This document shows, piece after piece, positions 9,882-18,947 of a DNA stretch of 64,000 bases (the stretch's first letter is position 1; every line of letters begins with the position of its first letter). The translations under genes and the position numbers were made by a program. The stretch is from Arenibacter arenosicollis (GTDB lineage Bacteria; Bacteroidota; Bacteroidia; Flavobacteriales; Flavobacteriaceae): assembly GCF_014397245.1 (NCBI RefSeq), contig NZ_JACLHY010000001.1, forward strand, positions 62,001 to 126,000, written 5' to 3'. Below the pieces are notes generated by a model. The model did not search any database and had not been told where the DNA came from. It was given only the letters and a program-made list of their open reading frames with translations.

Positions 9882-10801
9882 CAAAACAATACTACAGCAA
9901 CGGTAAACTGTTGATAACAGGAGAATATCTAGTACTGGACGGTGCACTAAGCTTAGCCGTTCCTACTTTATACGGACAATCCTTGGCCGTAAAAGAAATA
10001 AAGGAAAATCTTTTGGTTTGGAAAAGTTTGGACGACAAAGGAAGGACTTGGTTTGAAGGTGTTTATGAATTGGACAAGTTATCTGAAGTTTCCGATAATG
10101 CTCTTTCTCCCGAATCAAAACCCATCTCGGACAGGCTAATAAAACTTCTTTTGGAAGCCAAGAAATTAAATCCGAATTTTTTGGCGTCCGACCAAGGTCT
10201 GGAAATATCCACGGCATTGAACTTTCCAAGGGAATGGGGCTTGGGATCTTCGTCTACCCTGATCAACAATATAGCACAATGGGCAAATATCGATGCCTAT
10301 GAGCTGTTATGGAATGCTTTTTCAGGAAGCGGGTACGACATTGCCTGTGCCCAACATAACAACCCTATCACCTACCAGTTAAAAAACTCCAAACCAATTG
10401 CACTAACAGTAGGCTTTAATCCATCCTTTAAAAATGATCTGTACTTTGTTTATCTAAATCAAAAACAAAACAGCCGGGAGGGCATTGCCCATTATCGCGA
10501 CAAAGATTTCAACACTTTCACCACCCTATCCCAAATTAGTAGTATCACCCAACGAATATTGACCTGTACCCGTCTGTCCCAATTTGAAAAGTTACTGAAA
10601 AAACACGAAGCCATTCTGAGTGATATCCTTGAGGTAGCAACGGTTAAAGAAAGGCTATTTCCTGATTACAAGGGAGCAATTAAAAGCTTAGGGGCCTGGG
10701 GAGGCGATTTTATCCTAGCCACTGGTAACAAAACCACGCCCGATTACTTTAAGGAAAAAGGGTATGCTACTGTTATTTCATATTCAAAAATGGTTAGGTA
10801 A
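9878..10801 (+). CDS. GYDIA family GHMP kinase (mevalonate pathway)
   Basis: This 307-aa GHMP-superfamily kinase overlaps the HMG-CoA reductase gene by 4 nt (ATGA). It starts with the typical strand SNGKLLITGEYLVLDG, has the ATP-binding glycine/serine motif PREWGLGSSSTL near residue 117, and carries the SGSGYDIACA sequence that names the subfamily. By sequence class and location it phosphorylates mevalonate or phosphomevalonate; which of the two is not decidable here. The pairing with HMG-CoA reductase suggests joint control of flux into isoprenoids. Confidence 0.9.
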   Translation: MTKQYYSNGKLLITGEYLVLDGALSLAVPTLYGQSLAVKEIKENLLVWKSLDDKGRTWFEGVYELDKLSEVSDNALSPESKPISDRLIKLLLEAKKLNPNFLASDQGLEISTALNFPREWGLGSSSTLINNIAQWANIDAYELLWNAFSGSGYDIACAQHNNPITYQLKNSKPIALTVGFNPSFKNDLYFVYLNQKQNSREGIAHYRDKDFNTFTTLSQISSITQRILTCTRLSQFEKLLKKHEAILSDILEVATVKERLFPDYKGAIKSLGAWGGDFILATGNKTTPDYFKEKGYATVISYSKMVR

Positions 10802-10849
10802 CCATTAACCGATTTAGCATTTGTTTGCTTCCTTTTATGTGAAATAATT

Positions 10850-10901
10850 TTACCAAAAACAATAAAACCTCCCAATTGGGAGGTTTTATTGTTTTTGGTA
10901 A
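10850..10901. terminator. 52-bp perfect palindrome, bidirectional rho-independent terminator
   Basis: Bases 10850-10901 form a perfect inverted repeat about the central AATT (10875/10876). The inner arms hold CCTCCC/GGGAGG, flanked by A-rich and T-rich outer arms. RNA from either strand could fold into a hairpin of roughly 24 bp with a U-rich 3' arm. It sits 49 nt after the GHMP kinase stop and 12 nt past the convergent PpiD-like stop, so it can serve both operons. Confidence 0.85.
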
Positions 10902-10912
10902 CTTCTATTTTA

Positions 10913-13030
10913 CTAATAGAATGTTGCTCTTTTGTCCTCTATATTTGAAGCCTCTTTTAAGGCATTGTATACAGAGTAGTTTACTCTACCTGCTTCCGAA
11001 GCTTGTAAGCTACTGGCATAAGTACTATAGTTATCCAGTTTAGGAGCGTCTTCCTTTTTGGTTACAGTTAGCATATACACGCCGCTATCACCGGTTAACA
11101 ATTCTGAGGTAGCTCCTTGCTCCATGGCAAATGCAGTACCAACTACAAAGGCCTCCGACCCAGCTCCTGGGATGATTGGCGATTTCATAGTCAATGAAGA
11201 AGCCGTAGTGGCTATAACATTATTATCCTTGGCAAAACTATCCATGGATTTACCTTTATTGGCCTCTATAATTTTAGCTGCCTTTTTTTCCTTTCTTAAT
11301 TTTGGAAGCACTATAGCCGATGCATCTTCAACACTCATAAGTCCTTCAGCATAGTTTGCAGTCAATTGCACTACTGCATAGCCATTGTTTATATTAAATC
11401 TTTTAACCTCACCCAATTTGGTATCTTCATTAAAAGCCCACTGAACAATGGAACGTTGGGCAGAAAGACCTGGAAGGTTTTCATCCATCTCCTTAATTTT
11501 GTTTACCGGTCTAACCACATAATTACTTTCCTTGGCCGTTGCAGTAAAGTCTTTATCCGAAGTAGTTTCCATTTCAAATTTGGTAGCCTCTGTAAACAAA
11601 GTATTGATAGTCTCCTCTGAAGGCTCTATTTCTCTTGCCAATGTGGCCAGTTGAACTATATCCTGCTTGTCGTCTATCTTAACAATGTGAAAACCAAAAT
11701 CCGTTTCAACCATTCCCATGGCCCCAACAGGATTACTAAAAGTAAAGTCGTTAAACGGTGCTACCATTACCCCTTCTTGATTATATCCAAGGTCACCACC
11801 TTTAGGCGCAGATGGTCCGTCTGAATTATCTCTGGCCAATTCAGCAAAGACAGTAGTTTTTTGTTTTGCCTCGACCAACAATTCCTTGGCTTTTTTCTCC
11901 GCTTCCTCCTTAGTGCGGGTAACTTCTGGATTGGCGCGTTGAGCCCCTGCATAAGAAATTAAAATATGACTGGATTTTACGGTACCATTAGCTTTTCTAT
12001 CCATCATTTTGGAAACTTTAAAAAAGTCTCCGTCACGATAAGGACCATAGATACTACCTTTTTCCAAGGCCATAAGGGTATCTGCGAACTTCGCTGGCAG
12101 ATCTTTTTTAGCCTTATAAATAGTATCGAATTTTATATCTGAATTTCTATCCAAAAAGGCAGCCATATCATTTGTATGACCAAAACCTTTAATGGTGTCA
12201 TTGGTGTCCTTCTGTGAGTTGTACTCCACTCGATCCTCCAAAAGTTTTAAGATTTCTTCCTTTACGGCGTTCTCATCTTCCAAAGAAGCCTTTTCTTCGA
12301 AATAGACGAATTGTATATCCCTAGACCTATCTTGCTTAAAATCTTTTTTATGGTCATTTATATAAGCCTCAATTTCTTTCTTTGAAACCGCTATAGTAGA
12401 ATCTGGTATTGAAGAAAAAGGTACTCTTACATATTTGATATCTACTTTATCATTGGCCAATTTATAATCCAATTCGCCTTCTTTTAAGGTAGAAACCACA
12501 CCAGCCCTAATAAGATTAAAATAGGTTTGCTCCTTGGCGTTTTGAATTATAGCCTGCTCATCTTGCAACCATAGAGCATAACGACTAGGGTTATTTGCTT
12601 TCCAATCGGCCACAGCTTCCCTAAACTTATTATCGTCAAAAACACCACTGGCATTTTGAAATTCCGGATTTTGAACATAGGAAGGAATAGTTTTTATATA
12701 GTTTATTATCTGATCCTGTTCTATTTCAATACCCAATTCCTCGAACTGCTGATTTAGGATCGTATTCCTAACTTCCCTATCCCATACTTGATTAACCAAT
12801 TGCATGGAAGAAGCAGTAGGTCCGGCCATTCTAGAATATGCCTCAACATTCCTTCTAAATTGATCAATGGAAATTTCATCCCCATTAATCTCCGCCACGG
12901 AAGAACCAACCTTTCCACCACCCAATTCATTGCTGCTAAACACTCCTGAAATTACGAATGCAAACAAAGCCAGACCAATGATTAAAATTAAAACGGTAGT
13001 TCGTTTCCTTATATTCTCTAAAATTGCCAT
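10913..13030 (-). CDS. PpiD/SurA-like periplasmic peptidyl-prolyl isomerase
   Basis: This 705-aa protein has a short cytoplasmic N-terminus (MAILENIRKRT), a single TM anchor (about residues 12-31) and a SurA_N-3-type chaperone region. A parvulin (PPIC) domain begins around 340 with VKSSHILISY, followed by GGDLGYNQEG and FGFHIVKI. It ends with a second chaperone-like region. PpiD-type proteins help newly secreted outer-membrane proteins fold near the Sec exit. It is the last gene of the coaX-to-ppiD minus-strand group, 105 nt after the CorC-like gene, and ends at the palindromic terminator. Confidence 0.9.
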   Translation of the reverse strand: MAILENIRKRTTVLILIIGLALFAFVISGVFSSNELGGGKVGSSVAEINGDEISIDQFRRNVEAYSRMAGPTASSMQLVNQVWDREVRNTILNQQFEELGIEIEQDQIINYIKTIPSYVQNPEFQNASGVFDDNKFREAVADWKANNPSRYALWLQDEQAIIQNAKEQTYFNLIRAGVVSTLKEGELDYKLANDKVDIKYVRVPFSSIPDSTIAVSKKEIEAYINDHKKDFKQDRSRDIQFVYFEEKASLEDENAVKEEILKLLEDRVEYNSQKDTNDTIKGFGHTNDMAAFLDRNSDIKFDTIYKAKKDLPAKFADTLMALEKGSIYGPYRDGDFFKVSKMMDRKANGTVKSSHILISYAGAQRANPEVTRTKEEAEKKAKELLVEAKQKTTVFAELARDNSDGPSAPKGGDLGYNQEGVMVAPFNDFTFSNPVGAMGMVETDFGFHIVKIDDKQDIVQLATLAREIEPSEETINTLFTEATKFEMETTSDKDFTATAKESNYVVRPVNKIKEMDENLPGLSAQRSIVQWAFNEDTKLGEVKRFNINNGYAVVQLTANYAEGLMSVEDASAIVLPKLRKEKKAAKIIEANKGKSMDSFAKDNNVIATTASSLTMKSPIIPGAGSEAFVVGTAFAMEQGATSELLTGDSGVYMLTVTKKEDAPKLDNYSTYASSLQASEAGRVNYSVYNALKEASNIEDKRATFY

Positions 13031-13135
13031 TATGTAAACTGTTTAAATTTATCCCGTTACTATCGGGAGGCGAAATTACTACTTTCTTTTGAAATAATAA
13101 AAACTAAAAAAAATCAAAAAAAATCCCTGAAATGC

Positions 13136-14428
13136 CTATTCATCATCAAGCACAACCAAGGAAACCATATCTATTTTATTACTTGAAACCTCTAAAACCA
13201 CAAAAAGAAAATTATCTATCTTAATTTCGGAGTCTTTTTCCGGAATTTCACCGGTAACGTTGATGATCAAGCCTCCCAGTGTTTCATACTCATCACTTTC
13301 GGGAAGGTCCAATTTATATTGTTCATTGACATAATCCACTTCCAATCTACCTGAAAACTTATACGAGTTTTGATTGATCTGCTCCTCATGTAGATCAGTG
13401 GAATCATGTTCATCCTCAATATCACCAAACAGCACCTCCACTATATCCTCTACCGTCATGACCCCGGAAGTACCCCCATACTCGTCCAAAACAACTGCAA
13501 TACTTTTCCTTTTTTTGGTTAAAATATTAAGTATATCGTTGATCAACATTGTTTCTGGAACAAATTCTACTGGAAGCAGGATACTTTTTATTGTTTTGGG
13601 CTTTTTAAAAAGCTCATAAGAATGTACGTATCCAATAATATTATCTATGGTATCCTTGAATACCAAAATTTTGGAATACCCCGTTTCCGTAAAAAGCTTT
13701 GCCAAATTTTTAGGGGTTTCATGAAGTTCCACTGCTGCAATCTCGGTCCTTGGCACCATAACCTCTCTTGCCTTGACCCCTGAAAATTCCAGAGCATTTT
13801 GGAAAATTTGTATTTCCGAATCCACCACATCTTCTTTCTCCACAGCTTCCATCTGCTCGGTTATATAATCTCCCAGTTCTATTTTGCTAAATGCCAATTG
13901 CACCTCATCACCATCTGTCTTAAAGAGCACTTTAAGTATGATATCGGATATCCAAATAATAAAATCTGAAATCACCGAAAACAATACATAAAAAGCATAA
14001 GCAGGTATGGCCAACAGTCTTAATAAGGTATTGCTATAAATCTGAAACAATACTTTAGGCAAAAATTCGGCGGTCAAAAGTATAACCAAAGTGGAGATAA
14101 CAGTTTGGGTCACCAGACTGAAGTCGGTTATAAATAAGGTTAAAACACTACCTGTCGACGACTCCAAGTCGGCAAAGAGCCCCATCAGCATGTCGCCCAT
14201 AAAAAGACCGTAAACCACCAAGGCTATATTGTTTCCAATAAGCATGGTGGCAATAAACTTAGAAGGTTTTTTAGTAAGGCGGGCGAGGACTTTGGGCAAA
14301 AATCCATCCTGCTTTTTCTCTATTTCTATGTGAATTTTATTCGCAGAAATAAAGGCAATTTCCATACCTGAGAAAAAAGCAGAAAATAGCAATGAAATAA
14401 CAATGATAATGACAATATATGCCTCCAA
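13136..14428 (-). CDS. CNNM/CorC-type hemolysin-family transporter (CBS-pair protein)
   Basis: This 430-aa protein has an N-terminal DUF21/CNNM membrane domain (four hydrophobic segments, residues 1-165, with FFSGMEIAFISANK), two CBS domains (about 205-320; AREVMVPRTEI, VVLDEYGGTSGVMTVEDIVEVL) and a C-terminal CorC_HlyC domain (about 345-425). The family is linked to Mg2+ efflux/homeostasis. GldE, a gliding-associated protein, is a paralogue with the same architecture, but the gldD neighbour expected for gldE is absent, so I do not call it GldE. It starts 2 nt after the preceding 67-aa gene ends, within the envelope operon. Confidence 0.88.
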   Translation of the reverse strand: MEAYIVIIIVISLLFSAFFSGMEIAFISANKIHIEIEKKQDGFLPKVLARLTKKPSKFIATMLIGNNIALVVYGLFMGDMLMGLFADLESSTGSVLTLFITDFSLVTQTVISTLVILLTAEFLPKVLFQIYSNTLLRLLAIPAYAFYVLFSVISDFIIWISDIILKVLFKTDGDEVQLAFSKIELGDYITEQMEAVEKEDVVDSEIQIFQNALEFSGVKAREVMVPRTEIAAVELHETPKNLAKLFTETGYSKILVFKDTIDNIIGYVHSYELFKKPKTIKSILLPVEFVPETMLINDILNILTKKRKSIAVVLDEYGGTSGVMTVEDIVEVLFGDIEDEHDSTDLHEEQINQNSYKFSGRLEVDYVNEQYKLDLPESDEYETLGGLIINVTGEIPEKDSEIKIDNFLFVVLEVSSNKIDMVSLVVLDDE

Positions 14429-14430
14429 AA

Positions 14431-14634
14431 TTATTGTTTATTATTTTTTTGACGTTCCTCGAACCTTTTCCTATAGGTTTTCTTAAAAATGAACATCCCT
14501 ATGGAAACTATCCCAAAAAAGACGAACAAGTAGGCCCGCTGTCTATCTATGTTCCATTGTTCGTATATTTCAAAAGCGGACACTACGGCCACTGCCAAAT
14601 ATAGGTATTCGGTATATCTTAATATCTTAATCAT
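14431..14634 (-). CDS. Small two-TM membrane protein, function unknown
   Basis: This 67-aa protein has two hydrophobic segments (about residues 10-24 and 34-50) and a very basic C-terminus (KKTYRKRFEERQKNNK). Its start overlaps the lptC stop by 4 nt (ATGA) and its stop lies 2 nt before the CorC-like gene. That tight packing argues it is a real gene. I do not recognise a named family. Confidence 0.75.
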   Translation of the reverse strand: MIKILRYTEYLYLAVAVVSAFEIYEQWNIDRQRAYLFVFFGIVSIGMFIFKKTYRKRFEERQKNNKQ

Positions 14635-15242
14635 TCTTCTATCTTCTTTTCTTTTATACTCATATATCCGTAGGTCTTATTAGCATTAAAAAAACTAAAA
14701 TCCCTATTAAAGTCCATTCCTTCGCCATCCATAATAGTTCCTTCCTCTGGATTGGTATACTTAAATTTCTCTTGGGTAAAAATCCAATCATTGGTTCTAT
14801 CCCAATATAATTGCGGAGCCTCCAACTTTTTACCGTCGCTGGTTTCAATCACCACATTACCTTGCAAATCTATTAAATTAGTACTGGAATAAATAATTCC
14901 GTAATCTGCTGTAACCGTGCTCTTTTCTCCTTTTTCATCAAAAAACTCTACCATAAGTCCATCTGGAAAAGTTCTATGAGGAAAAGCCAAGTTATCAAAA
15001 TCATTGCTAATCGGGCTGGTTAGTACGGCAATTACATGGGCAGAAACCACACCTTCATTTTTTTCAAGTTCATCGGTTTCCGTATAAGTTAAGGTAAAAT
15101 CTTCGGCCACCGCACTTGGAAATATTTTTTTTATAGCTTCATCCCCAACTCTCTTATAACTGTCGGCACAGGAATAAAAAAGCATTGCCATAGTAATAAC
15201 TATGGCAATGCTCCTAAAATAATATAAACCTTTTTTTTTCAT
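14631..15242 (-). CDS. lptC: LPS export periplasmic protein LptC
   Basis: This 203-aa predicted lipoprotein has a signal peptide ending in FYSC (Cys about residue 25). It resembles Bacteroidota LptC: a beta-jellyroll region with the pattern PDGLMVEFFDEKG, VTADYGIIYSSTNLIDLQGNV and LEAPQLYWDRTNDWIFTQE. LptC receives lipopolysaccharide from the LptBFG transporter and passes it to LptA along the periplasmic bridge. It lies 1 nt after the TPR gene in the envelope operon. Confidence 0.85.
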   Translation of the reverse strand: MKKKGLYYFRSIAIVITMAMLFYSCADSYKRVGDEAIKKIFPSAVAEDFTLTYTETDELEKNEGVVSAHVIAVLTSPISNDFDNLAFPHRTFPDGLMVEFFDEKGEKSTVTADYGIIYSSTNLIDLQGNVVIETSDGKKLEAPQLYWDRTNDWIFTQEKFKYTNPEEGTIMDGEGMDFNRDFSFFNANKTYGYMSIKEKKIEE

Positions 15243-15243
15243 C

Positions 15244-16614
15244 TTATAGGCTGGGCACTTTTACACTACCACCTACCCAACATGAGAAACTTATTGTTTT
15301 ACCGGCCATACCTGAATTAAATATATCAGTTTTGGATGGCGCTTTAGCTCTGTAACTGGCAGCTGCTTGACCTGCCCTACCACTTAATGCGGGATCCACA
15401 CGACCTGCCTGGCGGGCCAAATCTTCGGCTTTCCAGTAAATAGCCCTTTTCTCGAAAGGAGTACTACCACATTCGTTAGCACTTCCTGCATACAAGCTAG
15501 CGATCAACAAATAAGCCTTACCGTTGGAAGGATTTGCATCTATTGCCTTTTGGGCATAGTTCCTAGCAGTAGCCTTACTACCTCTTCTATAGCTTGTGGC
15601 AATCTTATAAGCAATATTGGATTTTTTCCTGGAATCGGTTTCCAACTCCAATGCTTTGTTAAAATCGGCAAGGGCGCCACTGTTATCCCCAGCATTATTC
15701 TTAAGGGCACCAGCATACATATATGCACTTGCGGAAGGCTCCATGGCCAATTGTACTTCAAATAGTTTTTTAAACATTGGGTCTTCAGTACACTCTTTAC
15801 TGTACATTCTTCCAACAGCTCTCTTGATCCAGGTTAAATCACCCTTTTTAGAGTCAAAATTCTTTTGGTACAATGGAATTAAGTTTTCACAATTCGCCAA
15901 GGCACCCAATTTGCTATCAATACTTTCAGCTATTTTACCATAGCTTTCAGAATAACTATTATAAGAACTCAATTGCTTTTTCTCTTTGGAAGTCAATGTA
16001 CCGGCATCCTCCTTTGGAAGTAGTTTAGTAATAACCTCTGTAAGCTTATCGTTTTCCTCGTCTATCTTTTCAGTAACGTTGTCGTATTTTTCAAATACTT
16101 CCTCCAAATCCTTTTTACCTGCACTATTCAGATCCACCAAACTGGAGAAATATAAATATAATGCCTTTGGATTTTTAAAATTTGCCTTATCCTCTGTAAA
16201 AGCTTTATCAAGTTGAGTGTAGATCTCCTCATCGTTGATCATTTTCTCATCATACTTCAACAACACCTTATCTATAATAGTCTCAGCTAAGTCTGTCTTC
16301 GCAGGGAAGTACTTTGCTCTATTATCATATAATTCCATCAAAGCATTTATATTGGCAGTCTTATCCGCCCCGGTAGATTTTTCCAACCTATCCTTTAAAA
16401 TTCGTTCACCATATAAAATATTGGCCCAATTTAATGTAGGACAATTTTCATATACCATTTTCCATGGCGTATAGGCAGCCTCATAATTCTTAACTTTTAC
16501 ATGCTCTGTGTAAATGGAAAGATTGGTCATACACTCCGGGTTTTGAGCTTGAGAATGCCCTAAACCCACAAATCCCATGGCGGCTATCGCTGTGATGTAG
16601 AGTTTCTTTTTCAT
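15244..16614 (-). CDS. TPR-repeat periplasmic protein
   Basis: This 456-aa protein has a signal peptide (residues 1-23, ending SQAQ). It is largely alpha-helical, with clear tetratricopeptide units in the C-terminal half (for example YMYAGALKNNAGDNSGALADFNKALELE and KAYLLIASLYAG). It contains a long charged helical stretch around 180-230. TPR proteins are scaffolds; its position between an outer-membrane barrel gene and lptC suggests a role in envelope assembly, but this is inference. Cysteines in PECMTN, ENCPTL and NECGST may form disulfides in the periplasm. Confidence 0.82.
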   Translation of the reverse strand: MKKKLYITAIAAMGFVGLGHSQAQNPECMTNLSIYTEHVKVKNYEAAYTPWKMVYENCPTLNWANILYGERILKDRLEKSTGADKTANINALMELYDNRAKYFPAKTDLAETIIDKVLLKYDEKMINDEEIYTQLDKAFTEDKANFKNPKALYLYFSSLVDLNSAGKKDLEEVFEKYDNVTEKIDEENDKLTEVITKLLPKEDAGTLTSKEKKQLSSYNSYSESYGKIAESIDSKLGALANCENLIPLYQKNFDSKKGDLTWIKRAVGRMYSKECTEDPMFKKLFEVQLAMEPSASAYMYAGALKNNAGDNSGALADFNKALELETDSRKKSNIAYKIATSYRRGSKATARNYAQKAIDANPSNGKAYLLIASLYAGSANECGSTPFEKRAIYWKAEDLARQAGRVDPALSGRAGQAAASYRAKAPSKTDIFNSGMAGKTISFSCWVGGSVKVPSL

Positions 16615-16651
16615 CTGTCTGTTTATTTTAAGGTGGTTAAAGTAATAATTT

Positions 16652-17917
16652 TTAATTAATTTTTCTTGGTATGAACCATTTATCGTTTAATGATAGGCCC
16701 AGATTAACTTTGAAATAACTTTCTTCAACTAGATCTCCATATTTTGTTCCTCTTTTTCCAAGTTCAAAACCAAGGTTAATATTAGAAAGATTACGTCCCA
16801 GTGGTAAACCTATTCCAAAAGTTATGCCAAAATCATTTATCTCCTTATTATCTACCACTATTCCCGATTTAGAGACCTTTGCTCCGGCCCTATACGTTGC
16901 CCTTTTTAAATAACTTGTAAAAGATGAATAATCCGGGATATAATATCCACCAAGCCTAAATGTCTCTGCATTCTGATATTCCAAATTACTGGCTGGAGTA
17001 AGTTCGTTTTCAAAACTACTTAACCCCTGAAAACTGTACTCCGCCCCTAAAAACCATTTTTTATCAATACCATAGCCAACACCTAAAGTGGCCGTGGTCG
17101 GGATCTGCACTCCGGTGCGCCCCAAACCTTGGGCTTCCAAATCTACCTCCAGCACCTCTACATCCCTACCATTTACAGTAGAAAAGGAACCTATGGTCCT
17201 TGTGTTTTCCGACACCAAATTGGCTTGTGTATTAACAACTATACTGGTAAAAAGAGTGTGTTTTTCGTTGAGCGATGGGGTAAAACTTGCTCCAAAATTA
17301 AAATCAAAACCTTTGATCCTAGATTCTATCCTATTGAATGAACCCAACTGTACATCTTCAATGGTCTGAAAACTATTGGTATTCTGGTTCCCAAAATTAA
17401 AATTACTGGTAATTCCTAAACTTAAATTTTTCAAAAGTTCATAGCCCACAGAGAGATACACACGGTTTAATCCCCCTTCACCATTAAACGATTCCAATAT
17501 TGTTCCTTGACTTGAAGAAGTTCTTTCTGATTGAAAATTGTAACCTACGGAAGAATAGGGCATAATTCCAAACCCCATACCAAAACCTTTTCCCAAGTTA
17601 AATCCTAACGACAAATAGTCCAAATTTGAAATTGATGCGCTTTCTTTGGCAACATTACTTTCAAACCGGTACTCTTTACGTGAAAGCCCAGCCGTGTAAG
17701 TTGTTAAACCTAACTTGCTATAAGCCGCGGGATTACTTAAATTAATGTGAATACTATCCGTATAAACACTTAATCCACCCATCATTTGATTCTCCACTGT
17801 GCCGGTAGCCCTTAAATCGCCAACACCAAAATAGGAATAAGGAGAAGCAGTACTATTCTGTGCATATATGCTTACCGAAGTTACGCATATTATTGCAATT
17901 ATAAAATTTTTGATCAT
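16652..17917 (-). CDS. Outer-membrane beta-barrel protein (FadL/OMPP1-like)
   Basis: This 421-aa protein has a signal peptide (residues 1-19, VSIYAQ). It is rich in alternating amphipathic strands (KEYRFESN, GFGMGFGIMPYSSVGYNF, SLGITSNFNFG) and ends in a strand, as barrels do. The N-terminal SPYSYFGVGDL with INLSNPAAYSKLG resembles FadL/OMPP1-type proteins that admit hydrophobic compounds. The substrate is unknown. It directly abuts the coaX stop and is followed after 37 nt by the TPR gene. Confidence 0.82.
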   Translation of the reverse strand: MIKNFIIAIICVTSVSIYAQNSTASPYSYFGVGDLRATGTVENQMMGGLSVYTDSIHINLSNPAAYSKLGLTTYTAGLSRKEYRFESNVAKESASISNLDYLSLGFNLGKGFGMGFGIMPYSSVGYNFQSERTSSSQGTILESFNGEGGLNRVYLSVGYELLKNLSLGITSNFNFGNQNTNSFQTIEDVQLGSFNRIESRIKGFDFNFGASFTPSLNEKHTLFTSIVVNTQANLVSENTRTIGSFSTVNGRDVEVLEVDLEAQGLGRTGVQIPTTATLGVGYGIDKKWFLGAEYSFQGLSSFENELTPASNLEYQNAETFRLGGYYIPDYSSFTSYLKRATYRAGAKVSKSGIVVDNKEINDFGITFGIGLPLGRNLSNINLGFELGKRGTKYGDLVEESYFKVNLGLSLNDKWFIPRKIN

Positions 17918-18646
17918 CTAGCGCTTGTTGTATTCTAACAAATGATATAACCCCAACAGGAGAAATTTAGAATGCGCAAATATGGTATTTTTTAATCGTT
18001 TTGACAAAAATTGAGCATCCCCTCCTGTTAAAATAACTGTTAAATCGACAAATCTACTTTTATATTGATCAATTATTCCGTCTATTTCATTACAAATGCC
18101 ATTAACGACACCGCTGTGCATACTAGTTTCAGTGGTGTTTCCTATATAATCGATAATAGGTTTTTTTTTCAACAAAGGCAATTTGGAAGTTTGTTCGTGC
18201 ATGGCCCTATACCTCATGGTAATTCCAGGGGAAATTGCCCCACCCAGATATTCCCCATAATCGTTGATGGCATCATAAGTGACACAGGTGCCGGCGTCGA
18301 TGACCAAGGTGTTTCCTTTAGGGTTGTGATAAAAAGCGGCTGTTGCCAAGGCAATGCGATCCACACCCAAGGTCTGGGGGGTTGCATAAGAGTTTTTGAA
18401 GGGTGTTTTGGAAGCGTGACTTAACACATGAACTTTGCAAAACACACATAACATGGCTATTTCTTCATTACTAATTCCTCCAACATTGGAAACAATGGCA
18501 TTTTGAATGTGAGTATACTCCGCAAAAATAGTTTTCACACTTTTTGCAAAATCTCCATTGGGAATTTTTCGATAAAAAATTATTTTTTCGTTATCAAAAA
18601 TCGCCATTTTCACTAGGGTATTACCCACATCTACAATCAAGTTCAT
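17918..18646 (-). CDS. coaX: Type III pantothenate kinase
   Basis: This 242-aa enzyme carries out the first step of coenzyme A synthesis, phosphorylating pantothenate. Signature motifs are the P-loop-like IVDVGNTLVKMA at the N-terminus, PQTLGVDRIALATAA (about 93-107), VIDAGTCVTYDAI (about 115-127) and LGGAISPGITMR. Type III enzymes need a monovalent cation and are not feedback-inhibited by CoA. It leads the minus-strand envelope operon; its stop is adjacent to the next start. Confidence 0.94.
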   Translation of the reverse strand: MNLIVDVGNTLVKMAIFDNEKIIFYRKIPNGDFAKSVKTIFAEYTHIQNAIVSNVGGISNEEIAMLCVFCKVHVLSHASKTPFKNSYATPQTLGVDRIALATAAFYHNPKGNTLVIDAGTCVTYDAINDYGEYLGGAISPGITMRYRAMHEQTSKLPLLKKKPIIDYIGNTTETSMHSGVVNGICNEIDGIIDQYKSRFVDLTVILTGGDAQFLSKRLKNTIFAHSKFLLLGLYHLLEYNKR

Positions 18647-18650
18647 ACTG

Positions 18651-18677
18651 CAAAGATCAAAAAAGATGAAAAAACAA
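18651..18677 (-). promoter_or_regulatory. coaX: Possible coaX operon promoter
   Basis: On the minus strand GATCTTTG (18651-18658) matches TAnnTTTG at six of eight positions if the two free positions are counted, with a TTTG about 16 nt further upstream. It lies only 4 nt from the coaX ATG, so transcription would be nearly leaderless. Low confidence. Confidence 0.3.
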
Positions 18678-18698
18678 ACGCCTTTTTTTTCATTTTTG

Positions 18699-18729
18699 TT
18701 TGTATATCATAAAATTGAAATTATATTTG
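18699..18729 (+). promoter_or_regulatory. Consensus Bacteroidota promoter for tRNA-Phe
   Basis: TTTG (18699-18702) followed by 19 nt and TATATTTG (18722-18729) fits the -33/-7 consensus with the expected spacing. Initiation near 18736 would leave a leader of about 12 nt before the mature tRNA at 18748. This is the best-formed promoter in the window. Confidence 0.8.
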
Positions 18730-18747
18730 CACCCGCTTACAGCGTTT

Positions 18748-18820
18748 GGTGCCTTAGCTCAGTTGGTAGAGCAATGGACTGAAAATCCATGTGTCCCTGG
18801 TTCGATTCCTGGAGGCACCA
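18748..18820 (+). tRNA. tRNA-Phe (GAA)
   Basis: The 73-nt cloverleaf has acceptor stem GGTGCCT/AGGCACC, D arm TAGCTCAGTTGGTAGAGC, anticodon stem ATGGA/TCCAT with loop CTGAAAA, and T arm CCTGG-TTCGATT-CCTGG. Anticodon GAA is at 18781-18783. The discriminator is A; the 3' CCA is not encoded, since the next bases are CCT. Confidence 0.97.
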
Positions 18821-18824
18821 CCTC

Positions 18825-18856
18825 AAAAGCCCTTGATTTTCAAGGGCTTTTTTATT
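18825..18856 (+). terminator. Rho-independent terminator after tRNA-Phe
   Basis: A 12-bp perfect stem (18825-18836 with 18840-18851) with a 3-nt loop and GCCC/GGGC core is followed by a T-run. It begins 4 nt after the tRNA. Confidence 0.9.
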
Positions 18857-18947
18857 TTTATAGCCCTTTTTAGCTTATCCTTTTCCGTAAACGGTCGCAC
18901 TTTTTAGAAATTTCATTGATTATGACTAAATCATAACCTATGATTTT

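Noticed and set aside
13136..14428. Identification as gliding protein GldE
   Set aside because: The architecture is shared by all CNNM/CorC proteins, and the gldD neighbour expected with gldE is absent; the lptC/ppiD context fits the paralogue better.
18918..18938. Hairpin TTATGA/TCATAA as a sialidase terminator
   Set aside because: The stem is 6 bp and AT-rich, with no T-run on the minus strand.
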